Source: Bradyrhizobiaceae bacterium
GTDB lineage: Bacteria; Pseudomonadota; Alphaproteobacteria; Rhizobiales; Aestuariivirgaceae
Reading direction: 5' to 3'
Length of the DNA stretch: 39,562 nt
Assembly: GCA_947475225.1 (NCBI GenBank)
Contig: CANJMQ010000035.1
Coordinates: 1 to 39,562, forward strand
The notes under the pieces were generated by a model. The model made no database searches, was not told where the DNA came from, and worked only from the letters and a program-made list of their open reading frames with translations. This document shows positions 30,385 through 38,826 of the stretch, piece after piece; positions within the stretch are counted from its first letter, which is position 1; every line of letters starts with the position of its first letter. Made by a program: the position numbers and the translations under genes.

Positions 30385-31701
30385 ATGGACCAGACGTGGA
30401 AAGCTGATTGGCGCGGCACACTGGAAACGTTGAACAGGTCGCTGCACGTCGGGCTGAGCCGCGCGGAAGCAAACGCCTTCAGGCAACGCAACCTCTCTCG
30501 GGTTGCCATGATGGTGGCAGCACAAAGTGAGTTCTACCGGCAGCGACTGGCGCCCGTGATGGGCAAGTCCGACCTCCGGCCCGAGCGTTGGAATGACATC
30601 CCCATCCTCACCAAGGAAGAGTTGCGCGCCAACCGCGATGCGATACTGGTCACCGAACCGGGCCCGGAGAGTGGTGCCCTGCGCATGGGCTGGACCAGCG
30701 GCTCCGAAGGCGAGCCGTTGCATTACGCCCGTACGGCTCTTTCCGATTATGTAAGCAACCAGATCACCCAGCGCTTCCTGCGCTGGTGGCAGTTGGATGG
30801 CAACCGGCGGCTGGCCCAGATTCACACAACACGGCAGGTGACGAGCGAACGGGCGGGGCCGGGCGTACGTAGGGGCTGGCTCAGCGGCAAGCCGGCTGGC
30901 GAACACCATACATATCCCGTGAGCGCCGATCTGCAGCAACACCTCGCCTGGTTGCAGGAGATCCGCCCCGCCTATCTCAGGAGTTACCCAGAGGTGCTGT
31001 GCGAACTGGCTCGCCTCGCGCTGCGTCAGGGTCGCGTCCTCCGCTTCGACCTGCTGATTTCCGGCGGCGGCGTGCTGACGCCGGACACCCGCAAGCTGTG
31101 TAAGGATGCATTCGGTTGCGCCGTCTCCGATTTCTATGGTGCCGAGGAGGTAGGGGGCATCGCCGCAGAATGTCCAGCCTGTGGCGAATTCCATGGTGCG
31201 GACGAGAACGTGCTACTCGAAATCATCAAGGATGACGGGCGGCCCGCCCGCGTCGGAGAAATCGGCCGTGTGGTGGTGACCACGCTCTTTAACCACGCCT
31301 TCCCGCTCATCCGCTACCATATCGGCGACTACGTGGAAGCGGGAGGCGGAACGGCCTGCACCCAGCCGCTGCAAGCCATCCGCCGGGTACTTGGCCGGGG
31401 CAAGGCAATCTTCCGGCTCAACGGCGGACGCATGATTTGGCCTTACATTCCAGCCAGCGAATTGGGACGACTCGCCAACGTGAAGCGGTACCAATTTGTG
31501 CAGTTTGCCTTGGACGCGCTTGAGTTCCACTACGTGCCACACAACACCGCTCAGGGAATCGACGATGTGGCGCTGCAGGGCCTTGTGAGCACTTTTCTGG
31601 ATCCTTCCCTTAAGGTCATGAGTATACCGGTGGCCGCCATCGAGCGAGAAAGCAACCTAAAGTACATGCTCTATCGAAGTTCGCTGGAAGGTATGACGTA
31701 A
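30385..31701 (+). CDS. PaaK/CapK-like adenylate-forming enzyme
   Basis: This 438-residue protein resembles phenylacetate-CoA ligase (PaaK) and the CapK group. Visible motifs of the adenylate-forming superfamily are 'GWTSGSEGEPL' (P-loop-like TSGS-GxP), 'DFYGAEEVGGIAAEC' (YGxxE), 'FPLIRYHIGDYVE' (RYxxGD) and 'VLGRGKAIFRLNGGRMIWPYI', the hinge region. The C-terminal part is shorter and lacks an evident catalytic lysine motif. It has no paa or capsule genes next to it. Its start is close to divergent slyX-like sequence and has no clear ribosome-binding site. It lies between the two porin/slyX blocks. Substrate unknown. Confidence 0.82.
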   Translation: MDQTWKADWRGTLETLNRSLHVGLSRAEANAFRQRNLSRVAMMVAAQSEFYRQRLAPVMGKSDLRPERWNDIPILTKEELRANRDAILVTEPGPESGALRMGWTSGSEGEPLHYARTALSDYVSNQITQRFLRWWQLDGNRRLAQIHTTRQVTSERAGPGVRRGWLSGKPAGEHHTYPVSADLQQHLAWLQEIRPAYLRSYPEVLCELARLALRQGRVLRFDLLISGGGVLTPDTRKLCKDAFGCAVSDFYGAEEVGGIAAECPACGEFHGADENVLLEIIKDDGRPARVGEIGRVVVTTLFNHAFPLIRYHIGDYVEAGGGTACTQPLQAIRRVLGRGKAIFRLNGGRMIWPYIPASELGRLANVKRYQFVQFALDALEFHYVPHNTAQGIDDVALQGLVSTFLDPSLKVMSIPVAAIERESNLKYMLYRSSLEGMT

Positions 31702-31746
31702 CCTGTGGCTATTCCGCAACGAGGCAATAATTTGGCAATCGTTTGC

Positions 31747-31774
31747 TTGAAAAAAGGCGGAGGGGAGTTATGGT
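31747..31774 (+). promoter_or_regulatory. Possible promoter of the copy 2 porin gene
   Basis: TTGAAA and TATGGT separated by 16 bases lie 44 bases before the start. The upstream motif GCAATA...TTGCTTG also precedes the copy 1 porin gene (29081-29095), which suggests a shared control region. Confidence 0.3.
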
Positions 31775-31817
31775 AGTTTCACGTAGGACTTCAGATATTT
31801 GGCTTAGGAGAATTATT

Positions 31818-32567
31818 ATGAGCTTCCATCGTTATTCGGTGCTGGCCGCGGGTCTTCTGTTGTCGGTTTCGGCAAGCGCAATCTCCGCGCAGGCGGCAGA
31901 CATGCCGGCTCCGGCCGCCGATCCCTGGTCGGGCTTCTATCTTGGCGCCCAGGCAGGTTACCTGCAGGGAACCGGAAGCAACACAGATGTCTGTGAATCT
32001 TTCGGAGGGGACCATCTTTGCATCGGAGCAGATGATGGATTCGATTTCGGCGATAACAATGTGGATGGCGCCACCGCCGGTGGCTATCTCGGTTTCAACT
32101 ATCGCATGGATGCGGTTGTGATGGGGCTTGAGGGAGACTTCAACTGGGATAATGCCGAGGGGAACGGTGGCAATGCATTCCTCGGTGAATTTGATTACAA
32201 TATGTCTTTGAACTGGGACGCCTCCATCCGCGCACGTCTTGGTATCGTCGTGGACGAGCGGGCCCTGCTTTACGTGACTGGCGGACCGAGCTGGCTCAAT
32301 GCTGAGCTCAATTCCAGTTTCTGCGGTTTGATCGCGGGCGTGAACTGCGGCGATCAGAGCACGGAGTTCGGCTGGCAGATAGGAGCGGGCGCTGAATACA
32401 TGATCACCGATCATCTTTCCATGAAGGCTGAATACGTGCATGGCTGGTACGGTGACACGGACTTGAACATTGCGTCGTTGGGCGGCGGCGACAATCTCTA
32501 TGCCAAGCAGGACCTGCAAACCAACGTGGTGCGGGCCGGCATCGCCTATCACTTCGGCGGCCTCTGA
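31818..32567 (+). CDS. Outer-membrane beta-barrel protein, copy 2
   Basis: This 249-residue protein has a signal peptide ending in 'ISAQAADMPAPA' and an Omp25-like barrel nearly superimposable on copy 1: 'WSGFYLGAQAGYLQG', 'GGYLGFNYRMDAVVMGLEGDFNWDNAEG', 'LNWDASIRARLG', 'ERALLYVTGGPSWL', 'EYVHGWYGDTDLN' and a last strand 'VVRAGIAYHFGGL'. The loops between strands differ most; here they hold four cysteines ('DVCES', 'HLCIG', 'SFCGLIAGVNCG') where copy 1 has two. TAGGAG lies seven bases before the ATG; the frame is open further upstream. It converges on slyX with a terminator between. Confidence 0.92.
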   Translation: MSFHRYSVLAAGLLLSVSASAISAQAADMPAPAADPWSGFYLGAQAGYLQGTGSNTDVCESFGGDHLCIGADDGFDFGDNNVDGATAGGYLGFNYRMDAVVMGLEGDFNWDNAEGNGGNAFLGEFDYNMSLNWDASIRARLGIVVDERALLYVTGGPSWLNAELNSSFCGLIAGVNCGDQSTEFGWQIGAGAEYMITDHLSMKAEYVHGWYGDTDLNIASLGGGDNLYAKQDLQTNVVRAGIAYHFGGL

Positions 32568-32590
32568 GGACATCATCCTCACCTGAACGG

Positions 32591-32618
32591 CAAAACCCCG
32601 CAAAGTGGCGGGGCTTTG
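32591..32618. terminator. Terminator between the copy 2 porin gene and slyX
   Basis: CCCCGC and GCGGGG form the stem, extended by an A-tract and CTTTG. It occupies the same position as the terminator at 29960-29985, so it was part of the duplicated block. Confidence 0.75.
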
Positions 32619-32633
32619 TTTGGTGCCTGTCGC

Positions 32634-32846
32634 TCAGTAGTGGGGTGGCGGCGGCTCTGGCGCATCTGATCGCGCCTGCGCGGCAGCATCAAACTCGTCA
32701 CGGAGTTCGCCGAAACGCCGCTCAAGTCCGTCGATCTTGCGCCACTGCGCAACGACCATCTCGTTCAGATCGGCAATCACCTTGTCCTGTTCGGAGATGC
32801 GCAATTCAAGTTCGGCGATCAGCAGGGCGACGTCGTCACCGGGCAT
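32634..32846 (-). CDS. slyX: SlyX family protein
   Basis: This 70-residue protein has the SlyX pattern: a heptad-rich coiled coil 'LELRISEQDKVIADLNEMVVAQWRKIDGLERRFGELRDEF' (in pieces), a short acidic linker and the conserved end PPPPHY. SlyX is widespread, its function is not established. The ATG at 32846 lies six bases after the guaA stop, and GGGAG within the last guaA codons serves as its ribosome-binding site, so guaA and slyX form an operon. Confidence 0.88.
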   Translation of the reverse strand: MPGDDVALLIAELELRISEQDKVIADLNEMVVAQWRKIDGLERRFGELRDEFDAAAQARSDAPEPPPPHY

Positions 32847-32851
32847 GGCCG

Positions 32852-34402
32852 TCACTCCCACTCGATCGTGCCGGGCGGCTTGCTCGTCACGTCGTAGACC
32901 ACGCGGCTCACGCCGCGCACCTCGTTGATGATGCGGGTGCAGACACGCGCGAGGAAGGCATGGTCGAAGGGATAGCTCTCGGCCGTCATGCCATCGGTCG
33001 AGGTCACCGCACGAAGGCCCAGCACACGGTCATAGGTGCGGCCGTCACCCATCACGCCGACAGTGCGCACGGGCAACAGAACGGCGAAGGCCTGCCAGAT
33101 CGCGTCATAGAGACCAGCCTTGCGGATCTCGTCGAGATAGATCGCATCCGCCTTTCGGAGAATGTCGAGCTTCTCGGGCGTGATGTCATCATGCGGGATG
33201 CGGATGGCGAGGCCGGGACCGGGGAACGGATGGCGACCGACGAAATGCGGCGGCAGCCCGAGCTCCTGGCCAAGCAGACGCACCTCGTCCTTGAAGAGTT
33301 CGCGCAGCGGCTCCACGAGCTTCATGTTCATGCGCTCCGGCAAGCCGCCCACATTGTGGTGCGACTTGATGGTGACGGAGGGGCCACCGGTGAAGGAGAC
33401 GCTCTCGATCACGTCCGGGTAAAGTGTTCCCTGCGCGAGGTAGGCCGCGCCGCCGATCTTCTTGGCCTCCGCCTCGAAGACGTCGATGAACAGCTTGCCG
33501 ATGATCTTGCGTTTCTTCTCGGGGTCGGTGACGCCTTCCAGTTCCTTGAGGAACAGCTTCGAGGCATCCACGTGGACAAGCGGGATGTTGTAAGCCTCAC
33601 GAAACAGCTTCACCACTTCATCCGCCTCGTTCAGCCGCATCAGGCCGTGGTCGACGAAGATGCAGGTGAGCTGCTCGCCGATCGCCTCATGGATCATCAC
33701 GGCGGTGACGGCGGAGTCGACACCGCCCGAGAGGCCGCAGATCACGCGGTCGAGGCCAACCTGCTTCTTGACCTTGTGCACCATCTCCGACTTGAAGTGG
33801 GCCATCGACCAGTCGCCCCGGCAGCCGCAGATGTCGAGGGCAAAGTTGCGCAGGAGCTTCGCACCGTCCGGCGTGTGGACGACTTCCATGTGGAACTGCG
33901 TGGCATAGAACTGGCGGCGCTCGTCGGCGATCGCCGCGAAGGGCGCACCCTCCGACGTGGCGATGGCCTTGAAGCCCGAAGGTATGGCAGTGACGCGGTC
34001 GCCGTGGCTCATCCACACCTGGTGGCGCCCGCCCTTTTCCCACACGCCGTCGAACAGCGCGTTCGGTTCCTTCACCTCGACGAAGGCCTTGCCGAATTCG
34101 CGGTGGTCGGAGGCTTCCACCTTGCCGCCGAGCTGGGCACACATGGTCTGCTCGCCGTAGCAGATGCCGAGGACGGGAACACCGCGGGTAAACACCCGCT
34201 CCGGCGCGCGCGGGCTGCCGCCCTCATGCACGGAGGCCGGGCCGCCCGACAGGATGATGCCCTTCAGTCCCGGCCAGTCCAGCGCCTTATCGGCTGACTG
34301 GAAGGGGACGATCTCCGAATAGACCCCCGCCTCGCGAATGCGCCGGGCGATGAGCTGGGTGACCTGGGAGCCGAAGTCGATGATGAGGATACGGTCTTGC
34401 AT
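32852..34402 (-). CDS. guaA: GMP synthase (glutamine-hydrolysing)
   Basis: This 516-residue enzyme converts XMP to GMP using glutamine and ATP. The N-terminal glutaminase domain has '[20 protein letters not shown]', the nucleophile C81 in 'GICYGEQ' and a histidine/glutamate pair near 'QFHMEVVHT'. The ATP-pyrophosphatase domain has the PP-loop '[10 protein letters not shown]', followed by '[15 protein letters not shown]', and the dimerisation domain ends in '[16 protein letters not shown]'. Length and motifs are complete. With purF this is the second purine-synthesis gene in the window. slyX follows by six bases. Confidence 0.98.
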   Translation of the reverse strand: MQDRILIIDFGSQVTQLIARRIREAGVYSEIVPFQSADKALDWPGLKGIILSGGPASVHEGGSPRAPERVFTRGVPVLGICYGEQTMCAQLGGKVEASDHREFGKAFVEVKEPNALFDGVWEKGGRHQVWMSHGDRVTAIPSGFKAIATSEGAPFAAIADERRQFYATQFHMEVVHTPDGAKLLRNFALDICGCRGDWSMAHFKSEMVHKVKKQVGLDRVICGLSGGVDSAVTAVMIHEAIGEQLTCIFVDHGLMRLNEADEVVKLFREAYNIPLVHVDASKLFLKELEGVTDPEKKRKIIGKLFIDVFEAEAKKIGGAAYLAQGTLYPDVIESVSFTGGPSVTIKSHHNVGGLPERMNMKLVEPLRELFKDEVRLLGQELGLPPHFVGRHPFPGPGLAIRIPHDDITPEKLDILRKADAIYLDEIRKAGLYDAIWQAFAVLLPVRTVGVMGDGRTYDRVLGLRAVTSTDGMTAESYPFDHAFLARVCTRIINEVRGVSRVVYDVTSKPPGTIEWE

Positions 34403-34457
34403 GCGGGGTCATTAAGGAAGAAGGCCGGAGTCTGCAAGATGCCCCGGCCCCGCCCCG

Positions 34458-35366
34458 CTATTTCAGGCTGGAGATGTAGTCCGCCAGCGCCTGGACGTCC
34501 GAATCGGGCAGTTTCGAGAGGTTGGTCTGCACCTCGCCCATGCCGCCCGAGGCCATGTCCTCATAACCCAGCATCTCGCCATTCTGGAAAGCGCTGGCGA
34601 GGTCTGACGCGTCCTTGTACTTGCCACGCCCGATCAGGTCATGCAGCGAGGGCACCTTGCCCTCACCGCCTGGATGCGGGCCGCCGGCGAACTGCTTCGA
34701 CCAGTCGAAGGCCATGAACATATTGCGCGGCGTGTGGCACTCGTTGCAGTGGCCCGGTCCATTGGCGATATAGGCGCCGAGGTTCCATTCGGCCGGCTTG
34801 CCGGGGTCCGGCTGCCATTGGTCGGTGCGGAAGGCAATGTGCTTCCACAGACCCACACCGCGGCGCAGCAGCCATGGCGCCGGAATCTGGGCCTGCTTCT
34901 CCGGCGAAACGACCGGGGAAAGCGAGGCGAGATAGGCCTTGATGTCCAGCACGTCGGAGGTCTTCATCCGCGCGTAGGACGTGTATGGAAAGGCCGGGAT
35001 CAGGTTTTCGCCCTCGGGCGAGATGCCGCGCTGAACGGCATTCACGAACTCAAGGTCTGTCCACTTGCCGATGCCAGTTTCAGGGTCAGGCGTCAGGTTG
35101 GGCGGATAGAAGGTGCCGATCGGGGTCTTGAATGGCGATCCGCCGGCGGGAAGCGACGCGTCGACGTTCTTCAGGTCCGGTCCCGGCTTGTGGCACGAGA
35201 GGCAGCCCGCGGCGTTGAACAGCACCTTGCCGTTGGCGATGTCAGGCTGGTGGGCCGGGATTTCCGCTGCCGTGAGAGGATGAGGCGCACTCATCCCCCA
35301 GGCAACAGCAAGCCCCGCAACGGCGAGGACGGCAATGGACGTCAGGATCCTGGACCGGCGGGGCAT
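34458..35366 (-). CDS. Exported diheme cytochrome c
   Basis: This 302-residue protein has an N-terminal hydrophobic helix ('ILTSIAVLAVAGLAVAWGM') serving as signal or anchor and two haem c sites: C55-LS-C58-H59 and C207-NE-C210-H211. Likely methionine ligands lie in 'TSYARMKTSD' and 'GGMGEVQTN'. The layout resembles the two-haem domain pairs of membrane-bound dehydrogenase cytochrome subunits and related electron carriers. The partner dehydrogenase is not in the window. AAGGA lies eight bases before the start; the cytochrome c' gene ends nine bases upstream, so the two form an operon. Confidence 0.9.
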   Translation of the reverse strand: MPRRSRILTSIAVLAVAGLAVAWGMSAPHPLTAAEIPAHQPDIANGKVLFNAAGCLSCHKPGPDLKNVDASLPAGGSPFKTPIGTFYPPNLTPDPETGIGKWTDLEFVNAVQRGISPEGENLIPAFPYTSYARMKTSDVLDIKAYLASLSPVVSPEKQAQIPAPWLLRRGVGLWKHIAFRTDQWQPDPGKPAEWNLGAYIANGPGHCNECHTPRNMFMAFDWSKQFAGGPHPGGEGKVPSLHDLIGRGKYKDASDLASAFQNGEMLGYEDMASGGMGEVQTNLSKLPDSDVQALADYISSLK

Positions 35367-35375
35367 GAGCAGTCC

Positions 35376-35843
35376 TTATTCAGCAGCGCGGAACTTCTCG
35401 TGGCAGCCCTTGCAGGCGGCCCCGAGAGCGGGGAAGGCAGCCTTGAAGGAGGCTTCGTCCGTGCTGGCGGAAAGTGCCGCAACCGCGGTGTCGAGGTTCT
35501 TCCAGGCTTCGGTGAAGCCGGCGGCATCGGTCCAGATCTCGGGCTTGGCGCCGGACTTGACGGTTGCACCCGTCTGCGACGAGGTGTTCCAGACGTCCTT
35601 CGCCACACCTTCGGCCTGGGCGTCAGAAATAGACTTCGCGGCAGCCTGTACGGCGGCGGTGTCATAGGGGGTTTCGCCCTTGAGCATCGACACGAGGGCC
35701 TTCATGGCCTTCATGTTGACCTTCATCTCCGCCTGGCGGGCGTTGATCATGTCGTCGGCAGTGCCTGCAGCTAGGCCGGCGCCAGCGCCGATTATGCCCA
35801 CGCCGACGGCGAGCGCCAGTACGGCGGCCAAATTCTTCTTCAT
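35376..35843 (-). CDS. Cytochrome c'
   Basis: This 155-residue periplasmic protein has a signal peptide ('LAAVLALAVGVGIIGAGAGL') and a four-helix bundle with the haem c motif C144-KG-C147-H148 very near the C-terminus, as in cytochromes c' and c-556. There is no sixth-ligand methionine typical of c-556 that I can assign with certainty, so a five-coordinate haem able to bind NO or CO is likely. Family members protect against nitric oxide. First gene of a two-gene operon with the diheme cytochrome; CGAGG precedes the start. Confidence 0.9.
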   Translation of the reverse strand: MKKNLAAVLALAVGVGIIGAGAGLAAGTADDMINARQAEMKVNMKAMKALVSMLKGETPYDTAAVQAAAKSISDAQAEGVAKDVWNTSSQTGATVKSGAKPEIWTDAAGFTEAWKNLDTAVAALSASTDEASFKAAFPALGAACKGCHEKFRAAE

Positions 35844-35925
35844 TGCGAACCTCGTGAGATGGGATGTTCCGGCACGGAGAATGCCGGGGTGCCCTTATGG
35901 CGCCCCGAAACCTTTTCGCGAAGCC

Positions 35926-36258
35926 TTACTTGCAGGTCTTGCCCAACTCGGCCGTGAACTCGACCTTGGAGCCCTTCACTTCGACGTTGCTGATGGTGCA
36001 GAGGATGCCTTCGTCCGGTGCGGAGACCTTGAAGTCGTACATGCCGTCCGGGAGCGCCGCGATGGCGACGGTCTTGCCGTTGTCGAGAGCGCCTTCCTTG
36101 ATGCCGTCCATGAGGTTCGCACCGAAGGTGTTCTTGCCGGCGGGAGAGGCGGAAAGTTCGTCAAAGGGAAGGCCGCTGTTGTTGGTTACCGTGAGACCGG
36201 CCGCAAACGCGGAAGAAGCCATTACCAGCAGCGGAAGAGCAAAAAGAACACGCTTCAT
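35926..36258 (-). CDS. Small secreted protein with a disulphide-type cysteine pair
   Basis: This 110-residue protein has a signal peptide ('MKRVLFALPLLVMASSAFA', cleavage after AFA) and a mature beta-rich domain: 'LTVTNNSGLPFDELSASPAG', 'FGANLMDG', 'LDNGKTVAIAALPDGMYDFKVSAPDEGILCTI'. The sequence 'NNSG......SP......G.....L..G......G.YD' recurs in small exported proteins of unknown role in proteobacteria. The two cysteines (ILCTI and GKTCK) could pair. GGAA lies nine bases before the ATG. It precedes the cytochrome c' gene on the same strand, so a shared transcript is possible. Confidence 0.72.
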   Translation of the reverse strand: MKRVLFALPLLVMASSAFAAGLTVTNNSGLPFDELSASPAGKNTFGANLMDGIKEGALDNGKTVAIAALPDGMYDFKVSAPDEGILCTISNVEVKGSKVEFTAELGKTCK

Positions 36259-36710
36259 TTGTAAAATTCCAGTTTTGATTGTCTCAGCTTGTGGATCCTC
36301 GCCGGCCAGTTTTGGCATCGGAGATTTGTCCGCTGCATGAGCGAACGCGGCCTACATAGTTTGTGCGTTGCGGGATAACCATTGGGTTGAGGTTTAAAAG
36401 TGCCGCTCTAAACCCTCGGATAGGCTCCCTAAACCTGAGTTTAGGTCATTTTTAGGGTAAAAATACACGAATTGGTTGCGCGATATTGATGGGATCCTTT
36501 TCTGAATGCCAAAATCCGTAGCACGACCGGCAGACCGTCCCACAGCCTTATTCCTCGAGAAAGCTACCCTACGTCAGGTACGGCGATGTCTCCGAACCAG
36601 AATGGCAGATCCCGGACAGTCAGCCCTGGTCAGCAGCCGCCAGCCTTCGGGGGAGCATGTTCGGAGGGGACTTCGCAAGGGATATCGTCTTGCCAGCCCC
36701 CTCCGATACA
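36259..36710. other. Non-coding region with an AT-rich core
   Basis: This roughly 450-base gap between the secreted-protein gene and the cupredoxin gene holds an AT-rich segment at about 36365-36490, lower in GC than anywhere else nearby. It contains repeated TAAAC and TTTAG words and one perfect palindrome (36428-36445). The rest (36500-36700) has short open frames without ribosome-binding sites or recognisable proteins; I see no gene. Confidence 0.5.
36428..36445. promoter_or_regulatory. Perfect palindrome in the AT-rich upstream region
   Basis: CCTAAAC, CTGA, GTTTAGG is a perfect seven-base inverted repeat 170 bases upstream of the secreted-protein/cytochrome genes. A further TAAACC lies at about 36412 and TTTAGGG at about 36450, so several half-sites cluster here. 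Confidence 0.4.
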
Positions 36711-37208
36711 TCACTTCACCGTCACGAGTTCCCACATGCCGTTCATGAAATGGCCGGGAATGTTGCAAGCGACCAGATACTTGCCGGGCTTGAGGCCGAG
36801 CGTAACGGAACCCGACTTGCCAGGCTGAAGCTCGGACACCTCGCCCAGATGGCCTGCGGTATCCTCGTCGATCTTCATGTCCTTGTCGCTGTAAGGCAAC
36901 TCTTCGCCATCCTTGTAGCGCAGCACGACCATCTCATGCACCGTATCCTTCGAGGTGTTGACCACGTTGAAGATCACCTTGCCCGCCTTGGCGGTGTTCT
37001 TGGACAGTTTGAGACCCATGGTGGCCGCTGACTTGTCGGCGGTTCCACCAATGCCCATGTCCATGGACATCGTGGCCTGCACGCCCTTGTCCCAGATTTT
37101 CACGTCGATGACGTTCTTCGAGGTGGCATTGCCTGCATTGGCCAGACCGAAGGCCAGCAGAGGCACGGCACCCAAGGCGGCAAGCACGGATCTGCGAGTC
37201 GAAATCAT
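36711..37208 (-). CDS. Cupredoxin-domain copper protein
   Basis: This 165-residue exported protein has a Tat-like signal ('STRRSVLAALGAVPLLAFGLANAG') and a C-terminal cupredoxin domain with a full type 1 copper set: H91 in 'VHEMVV', then C148, H153 and M158 in 'ACNIPGHFMNGM'. The motif C-x4-H-x4-M matches plastocyanin/sulphocyanin-like electron carriers. It would carry single electrons in the periplasm. AGGAG lies about eight bases before the ATG. It lies between the cytochrome group and mntH, all on the minus strand, each with its own spacing. Confidence 0.88.
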   Translation of the reverse strand: MISTRRSVLAALGAVPLLAFGLANAGNATSKNVIDVKIWDKGVQATMSMDMGIGGTADKSAATMGLKLSKNTAKAGKVIFNVVNTSKDTVHEMVVLRYKDGEELPYSDKDMKIDEDTAGHLGEVSELQPGKSGSVTLGLKPGKYLVACNIPGHFMNGMWELVTVK

Positions 37209-37401
37209 TCTGTCGCTCCTGTGTGAAGGTTGATCTGAACCAGGCTGGGGACTGTCCATTCGTGACGCACCTGCACGCGAGTGCCAGGTTGCGTCGCCGG
37301 CCATTAGACGACGAGTCGGGGCTCCTGGCCATTGGGCGGGGGTTTAGCGCCGCGGCCACGTACCGTGGATCGATCTCATACTTCCCGGGTTTAGGGTATT
37401 C

Positions 37402-38757
37402 TCACCCCGAAATGAGATCCCACAGCAGCTTGCCGTTGAGGCAGATGATGATCGCGGCCGTCAGTGCGGCGACGAATGTCAGCCAGCGCGGCGCAACGAA
37501 GCTTTCCATCTTCTCCTTGTCGCGGGTGAACATGACCAGCGGCACGATGGCGAAGGGCAGCTGGAAGGCCAGAATGACCTGGCTGAGGATCAGCAGCATC
37601 CCCGTTCCCTCCGCACCATAATAGAGCGTCACGGCGGCGGCCGGGATGATGGCCACGATCCGGGTGATCAGCCGGCGCGCCCAGGCGGGCAGCCTGATAT
37701 CAAGGAAGCCCTCCATGACGATCTGGCCAGCCATGGTTGCTGTAACGGTCGAATTGAGTCCGCAGCACAGCAGTGCAATGGCGAAGAGTTTCGGCGCCAG
37801 CAGCGAGCCGACCAGCGGGGCCAGCATGGAGTGCGCCTCGCCGATCTGGGCCACCGTCGTCTGCCCTCTGGCATGGAAGGTGGCGGCCGCCAGGATGAGG
37901 ATCGAGGCATTGATGAGCAGCGCGAACATGAGTGCCGCCGTCGAATCCCATGTGGCGAAGCGCAAGGCCTCCCGCTTCTCGGGGATGCTCTCGCCATAGG
38001 CGCGGGTCTGGACGATGCCGGAATGGAGGTAGAGGTTGTGCGGCATGACCGTGGCGCCGATGATGCCGAGGGCCAGATAGAGCATGGCCGGATTGTGGAT
38101 GATCTCGGTCGTCGGCGCAAAGCCGCGTATCACCTGCCCCCAGTCCGGGTCGGCCAGCGCGATCTGAACAAGGAAGCAGAGGAAGATAACGCCCAGCAGC
38201 GTGATGATGAAGGCCTCGATCCAGCGGAAGCCCAACCGCTGCAGCAAGAGGATCAGAAACACGTCCAGCGCCGTGATGATGACGCCCAGTTCCAGTGGAA
38301 TGCCGAACAGCAGGTTGAGGCCGATTGCGGTGCCCACCACCTCGGCGATGTCGGTGGCGATGATGGCAATTTCCGCGAAGAGCCAGAGGATCCAGGCCAC
38401 AGGTCCCGGGAAGGCGTCGCGGCAGGCCTGCGCCAGGTCGCGGCCGGAGCCGATGGCAAGCCGCGAGCACAGCGACTGGAGGATGATGGCAATGATATTG
38501 GACATCAGCGCCACGGTGAGCAGCGCATAGCCGAACTGCGCGCCGCCGGCGATGGAAGTGGCCCAGTTGCCCGGGTCCATGTAGCCGACCGCCACGAGGA
38601 AGCCCGGGCCCACGAAGGCCAGCGCACGGCGGAACACCGACCCCTTGTCGACGACCCCCACGGTGCGGAACACGTCGACAAGCGGCGGTTCGCCCCGGCC
38701 GCGGCGCCAGCCTCGGTTTTCCGGCGGTTCGGCGGATGTCATCGCACGGTCGGCCAT
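37402..38757 (-). CDS. mntH: Nramp-family divalent metal transporter MntH
   Basis: This 451-residue proton-coupled importer of manganese (and iron) has eleven or so membrane helices. The metal site is in '[11 protein letters not shown]' (helix 1, DPGN) and '[14 protein letters not shown]' (helix 6, MPHN), the two hallmark motifs of Nramp. '[17 protein letters not shown]' follows in the C-terminal half. The N-terminus adds about 40 cytosolic residues. The start at 38757 has a weak AGGG close by; ATG 38742 is possible. The gene is divergent from mntR and its start lies nine bases from a palindromic operator, so repression by MntR with Mn is likely. Confidence 0.96.
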   Translation of the reverse strand: MADRAMTSAEPPENRGWRRGRGEPPLVDVFRTVGVVDKGSVFRRALAFVGPGFLVAVGYMDPGNWATSIAGGAQFGYALLTVALMSNIIAIILQSLCSRLAIGSGRDLAQACRDAFPGPVAWILWLFAEIAIIATDIAEVVGTAIGLNLLFGIPLELGVIITALDVFLILLLQRLGFRWIEAFIITLLGVIFLCFLVQIALADPDWGQVIRGFAPTTEIIHNPAMLYLALGIIGATVMPHNLYLHSGIVQTRAYGESIPEKREALRFATWDSTAALMFALLINASILILAAATFHARGQTTVAQIGEAHSMLAPLVGSLLAPKLFAIALLCCGLNSTVTATMAGQIVMEGFLDIRLPAWARRLITRIVAIIPAAAVTLYYGAEGTGMLLILSQVILAFQLPFAIVPLVMFTRDKEKMESFVAPRWLTFVAALTAAIIICLNGKLLWDLISG

Positions 38758-38765
38758 CCCTGAAA

Positions 38766-38783
38766 GTTTAGCATTGGCTAAAC
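38766..38783. promoter_or_regulatory. MntR-box-like palindrome between mntH and mntR
   Basis: GTTTAGC, ATTG, GCTAAAC is a perfect inverted repeat. Its core TAGC-N4-GCTA is the same as in the known Escherichia coli MntR box. It lies directly upstream of mntH and 44 bases from the mntR start, the right place for manganese-dependent repression of both. Confidence 0.7.
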
Positions 38784-38796
38784 CTATTGCAATAGG
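38783..38796. promoter_or_regulatory. Second palindrome next to the MntR box
   Basis: CCTATTG, CAATAGG is a perfect 14-base palindrome that shares one base with the MntR-like box. It may be part of the mntR promoter or a second operator. Confidence 0.4.
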
Positions 38797-38826
38797 GTAA
38801 TTCTCAAATCATTGAGGAGTGCCCCA

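Noticed and set aside
32645..34297. Long open frame on the plus strand opposite guaA
   Set aside because: It lies almost wholly antisense to a complete guaA, has no ribosome-binding site and shows no protein motif; GC-rich codon use leaves such frames open.
36506..36828. Short plus-strand frames before the cupredoxin gene
   Set aside because: No ribosome-binding site, arginine/proline/serine-rich translation and overlap with the cupredoxin end.
37831..38763. Plus-strand frame opposite mntH
   Set aside because: Charged low-complexity translation with no motif; mntH on the minus strand has both Nramp signatures and a regulated start.
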